Below are positions 1-8,663 of a DNA stretch of 64,000 nt, piece by piece. The notes under the pieces are model-generated. The model saw nothing but the letters and a program-made list of their open reading frames with translations. It did no database searches and was not told the DNA's origin. Origin of the DNA: Vibrio sp. RE88 (GTDB taxonomy: Bacteria; Pseudomonadota; Gammaproteobacteria; Enterobacterales; Vibrionaceae); contig NZ_VTYQ01000003.1 in assembly GCF_013113835.1 (NCBI RefSeq), positions 496,001 through 560,000 of the forward strand, given 5' to 3'. The position numbers and the translations under genes were made by a program. Every line of letters starts with the position of its first letter. The first letter of the stretch is position 1.

Positions 1-2744
1 CTAGGATTATGTTTCTCTTCTAATAGAGCAGTGTCGTTCACCCGTTTATTTGGAACAGCTGACTTACGACGCAATGCCAAATGGCCCGCTAACTTATCGT
101 AATCTGGCAAAATATCGACTAAACCATCGACGGTGCTGCTAAAGGTTTTTAGTGCTTGTGCGGCATGAGAGACGGCCCCAACCTTTTTAACGCCCATGGT
201 AAATTTAGCTGTAACCGTCGCAATTCTGGCGGCCGCCCCTGCTGGCCCCGTGAGTAAGCCAATCACTATGGTTAACACCACTTCAATGGCGATGTACGCT
301 GCTGCTTTACCTACGTAGTAGAAATAGAAGTTAGGCGGGATAGCTTCAATAATCAGACTCAAGTATGTAAAGAAAGGTAGAATACTGTTGTTATCGTTAA
401 TCAACGCCAAGGCCTTAGGGAAAAACTCACTTTCCTTTATCTCCATAGCCCATTCAGGGTCAAACTCCATCAACACAGTATCGACAAACGTTTCCAAGCC
501 TTTTACATTGTTACTCGTGAATAGTGTTGGTAAGTTCCAAATCGCTTCTCTGTGCTTTGCGATACATTTGATTTTTCGTGCTATATCGTCGGAACCTTCA
601 TTCCACCAAAGCTGCACATCATCGATGGCCTCATCAATGCTCTCGTACGCATCCACACTGGCTGCAAAGAGTAAGTTAGGAGCAATACTGGAAATATAGG
701 CCGCCTGTTTTACCCAGCTTGGTAAATCGCTTTGAGCTAACTGAGCTTCCGTTCCTTTCATCGCATCAGCGGTGTACTTTTCCAATGCATTGTATTTTTG
801 ATTGGCGTAAATATAGAGCTTATCAAAACCATCGGTGGTAGCATCGGCTAGGGTATGGCCCATCTCGCCCCAGACTTCGGGAGAGAAAAGTTCCACCACA
901 TCAGCTCCCCAAGCTTTAGCCCCTTCAAGCACACCATCACCCAAACAGAGTACGCCTTCTTCGTCCCATTGTTTCTGGAAACCTGACATATCTTGAGCAA
1001 CAGTGTTTAAAAGGCCATCCAAATAGGTCTCTATCGCTTCTTGTTGCTTTGCAATCTTATCTTCAATGCCCGGTTCACCTTCATACTCGATAGTGACAGA
1101 GTCAGTGTTCGGCTTGAAGTCGTCGACCACCACCACACCTCCTTCTGTCTTTTGAGTCTCCAACGCCAAATCCATCGTTTCTGAGACCGTACTTCTTTGC
1201 GGTAATGGGTTGAGCTCTAACTTGTCTTTATGAGGAACGGAGCCATTGGCTATCACTTTAAGGTTTTGAGCGTAAACAGGTGTTCCCCACAGGTCATCGT
1301 GGACGGCACGAATCTTAATCCATTTCTGCTCCTCTAAATCTATCTTCGGTATTGCATTCACCACCACTTCAATCGTTCCTGCTTCGGCAGAATAAACATG
1401 ATCGGGCGCTTGAATGACCGAAACACCTGACACATCACTCATAAGTTGGTTAGCTTTCTTCTCCATACGCTTGAAAGCTTGGCTGAGGTTATCGGACAGC
1501 TTTTTAGCATAGGTATCAATGGTACTAACATGCTTCTCATAGATATCAGATGACAAGTAAACGTAATTCAAACGACTGGCTTCGGACTTCAGGGATTCAA
1601 CACGCCCCTTTATCTTACTAAGCAGACCTTCAAGCTCAGAGTTGAGTGCCTTCTTCGCCTTATCCCAAGGGTAGCTGTTGATAAAAACCTGCGGGTTACC
1701 TTTGCCACGAGCACGCATGTAAGCCAGCATACGGTCAGCCGTTTCATGCTTGGGTAAACGAAATAAGACAGAGAGTATTTCCCCTTCTTCCATCACCATA
1801 GGTAAGCCGTTCGCCAGTACACTGTCAAAACTGGTATCAGAGAGACTATCAATTCCCGCAATTAGCGATTCTGCCAATACGCTGAACTGAAAATCAGGGT
1901 GTCTAAATTCAAAGTGGGCTTTCGTTTCTGCTTTCACAATATCGGCAAAATACCGGTCAGCGGTGAGGCTAGGCCCCATGGTTCCCCAGCCTTCTACTGG
2001 CGGGGCAATACGATTCGGGTGCCAGAAGGTTTGCTGCCCCTGAGCAGACCTATCAAAAAAGTCATAGTCATTGTAATCCGGCAAATAGTGCGGGTTGGTG
2101 ATACGAACAGCAGTCGTGACAAACTCATCCGTACTTTCTTTAGCTAGAATTTTGATTTGACCGGGCTTTAAGCCTGATACTTTGCTTTTACCAGAATCAT
2201 CAAAATGACCGGGAGACAGAGCACCACCAGAGACATCGGTAATATCAAAGTCGGCGTTCATGAGAAGCACGCCATCCGGGTATCTGGCCTTAACGTAGAC
2301 GGTGTAAGTCCCTTCTTCATCTTCGTTGACCGTTACGGCTGGGTTTTGAACCCCGCCGAGGCACATGGTGTTGGCCTTATTCATCGTCATTTGGTCAGAC
2401 AGTCTTGCCACGCCCTTCCCTTCGATAATGACATTCGGTGACGCGGATATGAATTCAGCCTCGGATTCAATCGTGCCCGATGCCACACCTTTTTTGTCCC
2501 CACCTGCATCGCCTGTGCTCTTAGCAAACTTACTGCCCTTTAAAGCAATACTGTTGCCACCATCTGCGGTGACGGTCGTGGTACCTTCTACTAAATCTGC
2601 TGACTTCGCGTTGTTTCCGTAAGGAATAGGGACAACTGCAGGACCTACTGTCGTGAGACACACATCAGGTAAAGTCGCATTTGCTTCTCCTCCTGAGCCT
2701 TTATGGACAATGCTCAGTCCATTTGCATTTATAGTTACTGCCAT
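1..2744 (-). CDS. DUF4150 (PAAR-like) T6SS effector, 3' end cut by window edge
   Basis: The reading frame is open from an ATG at 2744 to the left edge (914 codons), so the C-terminus is missing. Residues 5-125 form a DUF4150 PAAR-like domain, recognised by VVPIPYGNNA at 37-46 and IIEGKGVARLSDQMT at 106-120. Such domains cap the VgrG spike of type VI secretion systems and carry toxins. Residues about 135-200 look Ig-like, about 355-450 are charged and helical, and 812-854 are hydrophobic and Gly/Ala-rich, as in the pre-toxin segment of many DUF4150 and Rhs cargo proteins. Any toxin domain and its immunity gene would lie beyond position 1. The gene starts 24 bases after the DUF6484-like gene, so the two probably form one transcript. 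The DUF4150 call is firm. The effector role is inferred, since no toxin motif is visible. Confidence 0.85.
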   Translation of the reverse strand, partial: MAVTINANGLSIVHKGSGGEANATLPDVCLTTVGPAVVPIPYGNNAKSADLVEGTTTVTADGGNSIALKGSKFAKSTGDAGGDKKGVASGTIESEAEFISASPNVIIEGKGVARLSDQMTMNKANTMCLGGVQNPAVTVNEDEEGTYTVYVKARYPDGVLLMNADFDITDVSGGALSPGHFDDSGKSKVSGLKPGQIKILAKESTDEFVTTAVRITNPHYLPDYNDYDFFDRSAQGQQTFWHPNRIAPPVEGWGTMGPSLTADRYFADIVKAETKAHFEFRHPDFQFSVLAESLIAGIDSLSDTSFDSVLANGLPMVMEEGEILSVLFRLPKHETADRMLAYMRARGKGNPQVFINSYPWDKAKKALNSELEGLLSKIKGRVESLKSEASRLNYVYLSSDIYEKHVSTIDTYAKKLSDNLSQAFKRMEKKANQLMSDVSGVSVIQAPDHVYSAEAGTIEVVVNAIPKIDLEEQKWIKIRAVHDDLWGTPVYAQNLKVIANGSVPHKDKLELNPLPQRSTVSETMDLALETQKTEGGVVVVDDFKPNTDSVTIEYEGEPGIEDKIAKQQEAIETYLDGLLNTVAQDMSGFQKQWDEEGVLCLGDGVLEGAKAWGADVVELFSPEVWGEMGHTLADATTDGFDKLYIYANQKYNALEKYTADAMKGTEAQLAQSDLPSWVKQAAYISSIAPNLLFAASVDAYESIDEAIDDVQLWWNEGSDDIARKIKCIAKHREAIWNLPTLFTSNNVKGLETFVDTVLMEFDPEWAMEIKESEFFPKALALINDNNSILPFFTYLSLIIEAIPPNFYFYYVGKAAAYIAIEVVLTIVIGLLTGPAGAAARIATVTAKFTMGVKKVGAVSHAAQALKTFSSTVDGLVDILPDYDKLAGHLALRRKSAVPNKRVNDTALLEEKHNP

Positions 2745-2768
2745 TGTTTTATCTCACTACTGTGTCGG

Positions 2769-3227
2769 TTAATTCAAAGTAACTTTTTTGCCTTGAATCT
2801 TATGCATTTTTTCTGCGGAATTATTGATGTACTTTGCCGAAGTGACCACTCTGCCATCCTGACCATTGAATGTAGTTTTAGCCTCACCTGCTCCAATAGT
2901 GACTTCTTCTGTAGCCTCTAGGACAACTCTTTGTGCTTTTAGAGTGATTTCTTGTTGATCAATCATCGAATAATAAATGTTGGTTAAAGTTGGTAGATTT
3001 ATATCCCCAGCAACAAAATCAATGCGACAGTCAAGCTCATTGTCGATTGCGACATGAATTTCAGATTGAGTGAACCCTCGCCCCAAAGTCCCCCAAATAG
3101 GTTGCTCATGAGGATTTCCTTGGAAGTCAATTTTTATACGAGATCCTTCAGGATGGCTTTCTACAATCTTCCCGAACCTAGAATTTAGTTCTCTTGGCTT
3201 ATCGTTAGGATATTTTGACCGAACCAT
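2769..3227 (-). CDS. DUF6484 / VgrG-tail-like T6SS accessory protein
   Basis: A 152-residue protein without signal peptide or membrane segment. Residues 18-90 resemble DUF6484: a strand-rich module with an IKIDFQGNP-type strand and a later VAGDINLPTL segment, the pattern seen in small proteins next to VgrG or PAAR genes. Residues 95-152 (TLKAQRVVLEATEEVTIGAG and the following TTFNG) resemble the repeated beta strands at the tip of the VgrG spike. The likely role, by inference, is as adaptor between spike and the DUF4150 cargo encoded directly downstream. No VgrG, Hcp or sheath gene lies upstream; the next feature is the 4.5S RNA gene, so the module is an orphan on this side. Confidence 0.65.
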   Translation of the reverse strand: MVRSKYPNDKPRELNSRFGKIVESHPEGSRIKIDFQGNPHEQPIWGTLGRGFTQSEIHVAIDNELDCRIDFVAGDINLPTLTNIYYSMIDQQEITLKAQRVVLEATEEVTIGAGEAKTTFNGQDGRVVTSAKYINNSAEKMHKIQGKKVTLN

Positions 3228-3527
3228 ATCATTGCCTTCTCCTAGCTTATACTGGCGAAATACTATCAGTTTGATGAGACAAGAGAGTAATGGCTAAATA
3301 ACAGCATATTCTGACACTTAGGCTAGAGAAACAGGCTAAATTAAAAGTAATCTTTCGAAATGTTCTATAAAACCCAAAAGAGGTTATTCGTTATGCAACT
3401 TGGGGTTGTAGTTCGAGAATGACATTTTGTGACCTTCGTTACATAAAAAACAATAATATGTAAGAAAAAAGCATTCGTGGCAGTGTTATTTATAGGTAAG
3501 TAAATGGACTACTTTAGTCAGTGGTAC
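3228..3527. other. AT-rich intergenic region upstream of the T6SS cargo module
   Basis: About 300 bases between the ffs terminator and the start of the DUF6484-like gene. The cargo module is read leftward from here, so its promoter should lie in this stretch. No convincing gene, palindrome or promoter hexamer pair was recognised. Confidence 0.4.
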
Positions 3528-3559
3528 AAAAAAGCCCGCAAATCACTTTGCGGGCTTTT
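3528..3559 (-). terminator. Rho-independent terminator of ffs
   Basis: A perfect stem (AAAAGCCCGCAAA paired across a GTGA loop) ends in a T run on the minus strand, just downstream of the 4.5S RNA. Confidence 0.85.
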
Positions 3560-3563
3560 AAAT

Positions 3564-3671
3564 GGGTGGAAGCCCCAGCCACATCCCGGCACACAAGTCA
3601 CTCGCTGCGGCTGCTTCCTTCCGGACCTGACCGAGTTCACGAGCTATTGTTGCGGGAGGACCAGGGCCTCC
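3564..3671 (-). ncRNA. ffs: 4.5S RNA (bacterial small SRP RNA)
   Basis: Read on the minus strand, the segment contains the hallmark SRP apical domain: GGTCAGGTCCGGAAGGAAGC, with the asymmetric loop and the GGAA tetraloop that bind Ffh. The ends GGAGGCCC and GGGGCTTCC pair to form the long hairpin. It is about 108 bases long, close to the E. coli RNA (114). In E. coli ffs also neighbours ybaZ (atl), ybaY and tesB, and here those genes lie a few kilobases to the right. Exact ends were set by pairing and could be off by a few bases. Confidence 0.95.
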
Positions 3672-3786
3672 ATAGATTCTGTTTCCTTAGCATGGCTAAG
3701 GAGTGAAGGGATTATCAGCCATCACCGCAGGTAATTCAAGGGAAATTCTTAATATTACCTTCGATTTTGTGCCAAGTGCTTAGTCG

Positions 3787-5814
3787 TTAACCACCCTTAC
3801 TAAAATGGACAACATTTTGCTCATTGGACTGACGGCTTATTATACAGCGATGCTTCTCTCGTTTATGATCGTACATAGCTTGGTCTGCCTCGTTCAGTAC
3901 TTCTTGCAGCGTCATAAAGCGATCTCTTGGGCACGACACACCAATCGCAACAGAAACATCCAAAGAAACCTGATGGTCTTCGGACACAAAGTGCAATGAA
4001 GATAGCTTATCGATTAGAGCGTTTAGGGTTAGTTCGTCAGGCTGGCCAACCAATATAAATTCGTCCCCACCAATCCTATAACTGTTCCCTTTCCAATAAA
4101 GCTCGATTTGATGAGCGACGGCTTTTAAGACTTGGTCACCAATTTCATGTCCATAAGTATCATTAATAAACTTGAACCGGTTGATATCCAGATAGAGCAA
4201 GGTGTAATGAGCATTGATACCAGAACGAAAACGTCGATGCATTGAACGTCGATTTTTCAGCCGAGTTAGGTTGTCTGTGGTTGACTGGCTGTGAAGGTAA
4301 ATAGCCACGATCGCTAAGAAACCTAATACCAGCATAAACAACGCCCTGCTCTGGCGAGAAAAGCTTTGTTCCGCCTGAAGGGTGGCTTTCCAGTCTGGTC
4401 GATAGTCGTAGCGTTTTATGATTCGTTCAGTGTCGATCATCTTTAAAGCACGGCTAAACAAAGGAGCAAGAGATGCACCCATTTGATTTTTGGCGAATCC
4501 AATCGCAATGTCTGAGGTGTAATACCCCCCTATCAACAGGTCTTCCGTCAAAGGAAGTAGATCTTTTGACTCTCGCAATAGCGTATTAAAGTTCGCTCGG
4601 CTTATCGCAATGTAGTCGACTTCATGATTCATCAGCGCCTTCAATTGCGACTCACTGCTGTCATACGTTAGCAATGTCTTCTTAGGAAGTAGCCCCCTGA
4701 GCAGCTCTTCGTAAAAATCATCTTTAACGACACCGATACGCTCAACAATCAGCTCAGAGACATTGCTGTATACATTGTCTTTGTAGCCTTCGCGCTTAAC
4801 TAGTATCGCTTCAGGCTGATAATACGGGTCGCTGTAGTAGACTAAGTCTTTGCGAGCTTCAGAGATAGCAATTGGAGAAAGCACATCAATACGTTTGGCA
4901 ATCAAGTCACCATACATGCTTTCCCAGGATTCGTCCGCGGTGCTTTCGAGCTTACAGTTCAACATCAGGATGTCACATGCCTGAAGAACGATATCGGCAG
5001 TAATACCCGCTATAGAACCATCATTTAGGTAAGTGGCGTATTGACCGATATTTTCGATTTTTACTCTGAGCGGACGATTAAAGTTGATACCACTATTGAG
5101 TACCGCTTGTCGCAGTGCCTGCTGACGAATCTCAAATTGATATTGGTTGATAGATTCGCGTAAAAGCTTTTGAACTTCAGCGCTATGTACATAGTGCTCG
5201 ATCATTTTCAATAATTGGTGGTGGGCACCTTTAAGTGAAACGATGGAAACAGGCTTAATTGAAAGCTGGTGATTGAGCAGCTGCGCATCATACCCCGCAA
5301 GCAACATAGGCTTGAGCTGATTGATAGCATCAACCACTCCATCCACTGTTCCTTGTTTGAGTAACTGTAGAGCTTCAGACTGACCAGAATACTCAACCAA
5401 TGCTATTGCAGGAAAAGCTTTGCGGATCAGCTCACCATAAATAGTGCCTTTCGGTACACCGACGGTATGGAGCTTATCCAATGTCGCATTAGTTGCACTA
5501 TAAACGTAGGTATACTCAATATTGGTTGGGCTAGAGAAATCAAAGTAGAGCGCTCTATCCGGGGTATAAGTCACGTTCGCCGCGAAGTCACTCTCCCCTG
5601 TTTTCACTGAGTCTAGGATCGCATCAAAACTAGGGTAATAAACATATTCAAGATTAAGACGAAACTTAGACGCAACCGCATCAAACAGAACGCGCGTCAC
5701 TACGTCGTCTGCTTCCATGGCAACTTTATAACTGTGAGTTTGGGCTTTGACGGGCAGAAACCAGATAGCAAAAAGCAATACAGCTATCCAGCCGAAGCGT
5801 CGTTTTATTGGCAT
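3787..5814 (-). CDS. Diguanylate cyclase with periplasmic SBP-type sensor (GGDEF)
   Basis: A 675-residue inner-membrane enzyme predicted to make cyclic di-GMP from two GTP. A signal peptide (about 1-24) is followed by two successive solute-binding-protein modules (SBP_bac_3 type) filling about 28-485. One membrane segment (ALFMLVLGFLAIVAIY, about 490-507) and a C-terminal GGDEF domain follow. The active-site loop reads RIGGDEF, and the metal-site strand reads YLDINRFKFINDTYGH, so the cyclase looks active. The RxxD product-inhibition site expected five residues before GGDEF is absent. The protein probably senses a small ligand such as an amino acid in the periplasm; the ligand cannot be read from sequence. 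It appears to be a single-gene unit. Confidence 0.9.
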   Translation of the reverse strand: MPIKRRFGWIAVLLFAIWFLPVKAQTHSYKVAMEADDVVTRVLFDAVASKFRLNLEYVYYPSFDAILDSVKTGESDFAANVTYTPDRALYFDFSSPTNIEYTYVYSATNATLDKLHTVGVPKGTIYGELIRKAFPAIALVEYSGQSEALQLLKQGTVDGVVDAINQLKPMLLAGYDAQLLNHQLSIKPVSIVSLKGAHHQLLKMIEHYVHSAEVQKLLRESINQYQFEIRQQALRQAVLNSGINFNRPLRVKIENIGQYATYLNDGSIAGITADIVLQACDILMLNCKLESTADESWESMYGDLIAKRIDVLSPIAISEARKDLVYYSDPYYQPEAILVKREGYKDNVYSNVSELIVERIGVVKDDFYEELLRGLLPKKTLLTYDSSESQLKALMNHEVDYIAISRANFNTLLRESKDLLPLTEDLLIGGYYTSDIAIGFAKNQMGASLAPLFSRALKMIDTERIIKRYDYRPDWKATLQAEQSFSRQSRALFMLVLGFLAIVAIYLHSQSTTDNLTRLKNRRSMHRRFRSGINAHYTLLYLDINRFKFINDTYGHEIGDQVLKAVAHQIELYWKGNSYRIGGDEFILVGQPDELTLNALIDKLSSLHFVSEDHQVSLDVSVAIGVSCPRDRFMTLQEVLNEADQAMYDHKREKHRCIISRQSNEQNVVHFSKGG

Positions 5815-5947
5815 AGAGAACGTTCAAAAAGACAGTGTGACTTAGAAGTGCAACCACACAATAAGTAATGTTTAAAATATGCGCAATTCTGGCATAGATA
5901 ATGAAATTGTCCAAGCGCATATTTTAAAATGAATTTATCACCTTTAA

Positions 5948-6688
5948 CTATAAATCTGCTTCCTCGTCTGAGCTGCGCAAAATGTAGTCGGTCATCCATG
6001 CGGTACCCAGTAAGCAAATCCACACGACAAAGACAGGGTTTGGCACCTCAACCGTTGGCGTTACCACTAGTGCAGCAAATCCAACCGTAGGAAGTGTCCA
6101 GCACAGCAGTTTCCCCCAACGGAAGCTTTCTAACTTAGACAAGCTTTCCATGGAGGCAAATATTCCCGTGACACATAGCGCAACCAATGCCGCGTAGGAT
6201 AAGTCAGCCATCCACAAGGGTAGAATCAGCCCCAATGCCCACCAGCTATGTTTGTTGTTAGACTGCCAATGACGTGCAGCCCACCATGTCACAATCACAG
6301 ACAAAGTCTGCACAACGGTAATCATCGGCTCTCCGCCAAGTTTACCTCCCGACTGAGTCACCATAATCCCCACCTGTAATGTCACCACAATGAGTGCGGC
6401 GGTCAATAAGACACCTAAACTACTTCGTCGGGAAAACACCACCATCAGCAGCGGGAATAAGATCCACTGACTAATCGAAAGTGCAATTGGTTGATATGGC
6501 AACGTCAAACCATAGGTCGTGAGTGCGGCCATCAGAATAAGCCCGACAACACCCCCTTGCGGAAATATCCATAACGCAGGAATGATCAAAGCCAAAACAG
6601 GAATGTCGCCGTCACTCAGACTGATAGCCCGAGCACAAACAACAGCCAATAAGGTTGTCACTAAGAACTGAAATGTAGAAAATACCAT
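5948..6688 (-). CDS. Polytopic membrane protein of unknown function
   Basis: A 246-residue, strongly hydrophobic protein with about seven or eight predicted membrane segments, short loops and an acidic C-terminus ending SSDEEADL. I recognise no family or catalytic motif. The ATG at 6688 is supported by a strong GGAGAGG Shine-Dalgarno sequence. It is divergent from atl, with only 50 bases between the two starts, so both promoters are compressed into or overlap the coding ends. A transporter-like or membrane-organising role is possible but not shown. Confidence 0.75.
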   Translation of the reverse strand: MVFSTFQFLVTTLLAVVCARAISLSDGDIPVLALIIPALWIFPQGGVVGLILMAALTTYGLTLPYQPIALSISQWILFPLLMVVFSRRSSLGVLLTAALIVVTLQVGIMVTQSGGKLGGEPMITVVQTLSVIVTWWAARHWQSNNKHSWWALGLILPLWMADLSYAALVALCVTGIFASMESLSKLESFRWGKLLCWTLPTVGFAALVVTPTVEVPNPVFVVWICLLGTAWMTDYILRSSDEEADL

Positions 6689-6738
6689 GCCCTCTCCTTA
6701 TCCCTTCCATGGAAAAATCGAACTAGGACAAAATCATT

Positions 6739-7041
6739 ATGGACCAGTTTTTAGCGCAAATCTTTGCGGTGATTCACCAAATTCCGTGTGGAAAAGTAAC
6801 CACTTACGGAGAAATCGCCAAACTTGCGGGTTATCCGGGCTATGCTCGCCATGTCGGAAAGGCATTGGGTAACCTGCCGAAAGACTCAAAGCTCCCTTGG
6901 TTTAGGGTCATCAATAGTCAGGGAAGAATTTCGCTAAAAGGTGAGCATTTAGTCAGACAAAGGGAATTGCTGATCGCGGAAGATATTGAAGTCACCAACG
7001 ATGGAAAGGTGAGCTTGAGAAAGTTTCGATGGCAGCCCTAG
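6739..7041 (+). CDS. atl: Alkyltransferase-like protein (ATL), MGMT family
   Basis: A 100-residue protein of the O6-alkylguanine methyltransferase fold. The catalytic Cys of the PCHR motif is replaced by Trp: the sequence reads PWFRV at residues 53-57. This marks it as an ATL, which binds O6-alkylguanine in DNA, flips it out and flags it for nucleotide excision repair instead of removing the alkyl group. The winged-helix segment (VTTYGEIAKLAG, 20-31) and Arg37 of the YARHVG finger are present. The PWFR variant and overall sequence match, from memory, the structurally studied Vibrio parahaemolyticus ATL. Neighbours ybaY and tesB follow the E. coli ybaZ-ybaY-tesB order. An AGGAC precedes the ATG. 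Confidence 0.93.
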   Translation: MDQFLAQIFAVIHQIPCGKVTTYGEIAKLAGYPGYARHVGKALGNLPKDSKLPWFRVINSQGRISLKGEHLVRQRELLIAEDIEVTNDGKVSLRKFRWQP

Positions 7042-7062
7042 ACTGCCATCTCAGAATGTATA

Positions 7063-7491
7063 TTAATGGCTGACTCCAACCAAAACTAAATCAACGTTAC
7101 TGGTCTGATTCTGATCGGTGATCACCGGGTATACGGTATCACTGATAAAACGCAGCTGACCGTCAACTTCGATTCGCGCACTGACGCTATAAGTGTGATG
7201 AGGCTTAATTTTTCTCGGATCAAACGCTAATTCGAACTCAAAAGGAACCTGCGTACCTCCCGTTTCAAATCGGTGTTTTGCTATCACTGTAGCGGGCGCA
7301 TCAGCGAGTGAGATGTCTTGCAGCGTCACAGTCACCAGCGCATTGTCAGGCAATGCAATGAATTGTCGGTAAGCGACGGTGCCAGATACAGCTGTCATTT
7401 TCACGCCCCCTTCTCCATTCTGCGGAGATTGGCAACCAAACAATGTCATACCCAACACAACGGAAACAAACAGCGTCAACGCTTTTTTCAT
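7063..7491 (-). CDS. ybaY: YbaY family lipoprotein
   Basis: A 142-residue lipoprotein. A signal peptide ends in the lipobox LFGC (Cys20), so the protein should be lipid-anchored in the envelope. The mature part is beta-rich, with VSGTVAYRQFIALPDNALVT early on and the typical LxFDPRKIxPHHxYSVSARI strand of the YbaY family (type III secretion pilotin-like fold). E. coli ybaY lies in the same tesB-ybaY-ybaZ neighbourhood. Its function is unknown. It converges with atl, with 21 bases between the stops. Confidence 0.88.
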   Translation of the reverse strand: MKKALTLFVSVVLGMTLFGCQSPQNGEGGVKMTAVSGTVAYRQFIALPDNALVTVTLQDISLADAPATVIAKHRFETGGTQVPFEFELAFDPRKIKPHHTYSVSARIEVDGQLRFISDTVYPVITDQNQTSNVDLVLVGVSH

Positions 7492-7685
7492 AAAGCCTCA
7501 CATAAACAATGGAATACCGGAAGATTATATGCAGTGAAGTTCGCTTTGTCATGCTCCTAACCGCGTGATACCCCCTCACCTAAACACGTTGGTCATTTTT
7601 ATCACTTAACCGCCAAATAGCTGTTTAACTTATCAGTTTGTGCTTAAAATAGACGTATATTGACTAAATTGTTAAAGGTGCAGGA

Positions 7686-8546
7686 ATGAGCAAGCCACTC
7701 AACGAACTTCTGGAATTATTGAAACTGGAAAAGCTGGAAGAAGGGCTTTTCAGAGGCCAGAGTGAGAACTTAGGCCTACCTCAGGTTTACGGTGGGCAAG
7801 TGATCGGTCAGGCGCTCTCAGCCGCTCGATACACAGTGGCTGATGATCGAACGGTTCACTCATTCCATAGCTATTTTCTCTACCCTGGGGATCCAGAAAA
7901 GCCGATTGTTTATGATGTAGAAAACCTACGCGACGGCAGAAGTTTTAGCACTCGCCGAGTCAAAGCGATTCAAAATGGCCGACCGATTTTCTACCTCACC
8001 GCGTCCTACCATGGCGAAGCACCGGGATTTGAGCATCAAAACACCATGCCAGACATTCCGGGCCCAGAGAATTACGCTTCAGAGTCAGAGCTGGCTGAAC
8101 GAATCGCAGACTTTTTGCCTGAGAAAATCAAAGTGGCATTCTGTGGCGAGAAACCAATCGAAACTCGCCCTGTAACTGTGGTAAATCCACTGAAACCACA
8201 TAAAGAAGAGCCAAAGCAATATCTGTGGATTAAAGCCAACGGAGAAATGCCGGACAACCAGCTAATTCATCAATATCTGCTGGGCTACGCATCGGACTGG
8301 GGTTTTCTGGTCACAGCATTGCACCCACACGGCGTATCACTGATGACACCTAATTTCCAAGTCGCCACTATCGACCATTCCATATGGTTCCACCGACCTT
8401 TTAAGATGGACGAATGGCTGCTTTACGTTATTGAAAGCCCGACCTCAAGTAACACTCGCGGTTTAGTTCGAGGCGAAATATACAATCGTCAGGGCCATCT
8501 GGTCGCTTCTGCTGTTCAGGAAGGTGTGATGAGGTTTACCAAGTAA
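7686..8546 (+). CDS. tesB: Acyl-CoA thioesterase II
   Basis: A 286-residue double-hotdog thioesterase that hydrolyses acyl-CoA to free fatty acid and CoA in the cytoplasm. The N-terminal half holds the hotdog signature [14 protein letters not shown] and [12 protein letters not shown]. The C-terminal half holds YASDWGFL, whose Asp corresponds to the catalytic Asp of E. coli TesB, and the closing SAVQEGVMR. Length matches the E. coli enzyme (286). An AGGTGCAGGA ribosome site precedes the ATG. It is divergent from ybaY across a 194-base gap. Confidence 0.96.
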   Translation: MSKPLNELLELLKLEKLEEGLFRGQSENLGLPQVYGGQVIGQALSAARYTVADDRTVHSFHSYFLYPGDPEKPIVYDVENLRDGRSFSTRRVKAIQNGRPIFYLTASYHGEAPGFEHQNTMPDIPGPENYASESELAERIADFLPEKIKVAFCGEKPIETRPVTVVNPLKPHKEEPKQYLWIKANGEMPDNQLIHQYLLGYASDWGFLVTALHPHGVSLMTPNFQVATIDHSIWFHRPFKMDEWLLYVIESPTSSNTRGLVRGEIYNRQGHLVASAVQEGVMRFTK

Positions 8547-8583
8547 TCAGTCCCTCTCAATTATACCAATGTAAAATTTCTGT

Positions 8584-8615
8584 ATGCTCAGAGAATTCAG
8601 GTTTACTCTGAGCAT
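8584..8615. repeat. Inverted repeat between tesB and the beta-lactamase gene
   Basis: ATGCTCAGAG (8584-8593) and its exact complement CTCTGAGCAT (8606-8615) form a 10-bp stem with a 12-base loop. No T run follows, so it is a poor terminator for tesB. It could be an operator or leader hairpin for the beta-lactamase gene, which starts 48 bases downstream. Confidence 0.5.
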
Positions 8616-8663
8616 CTCATCGGATTAGGATGCTGGCATATGCATTATGTTTAGTTTATCGCG

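Noticed and set aside
1..2921. Several plus-strand frames of 70-100 residues in the left 2.9 kb
   Set aside because: They are antisense to the long DUF4150 gene or its partner, lack ribosome sites and have low-quality composition.
3504..3734. Open reading frames on the plus strand across 3504-3734
   Set aside because: They run through the 4.5S RNA gene and its terminator on the opposite strand, which explain the sequence completely.
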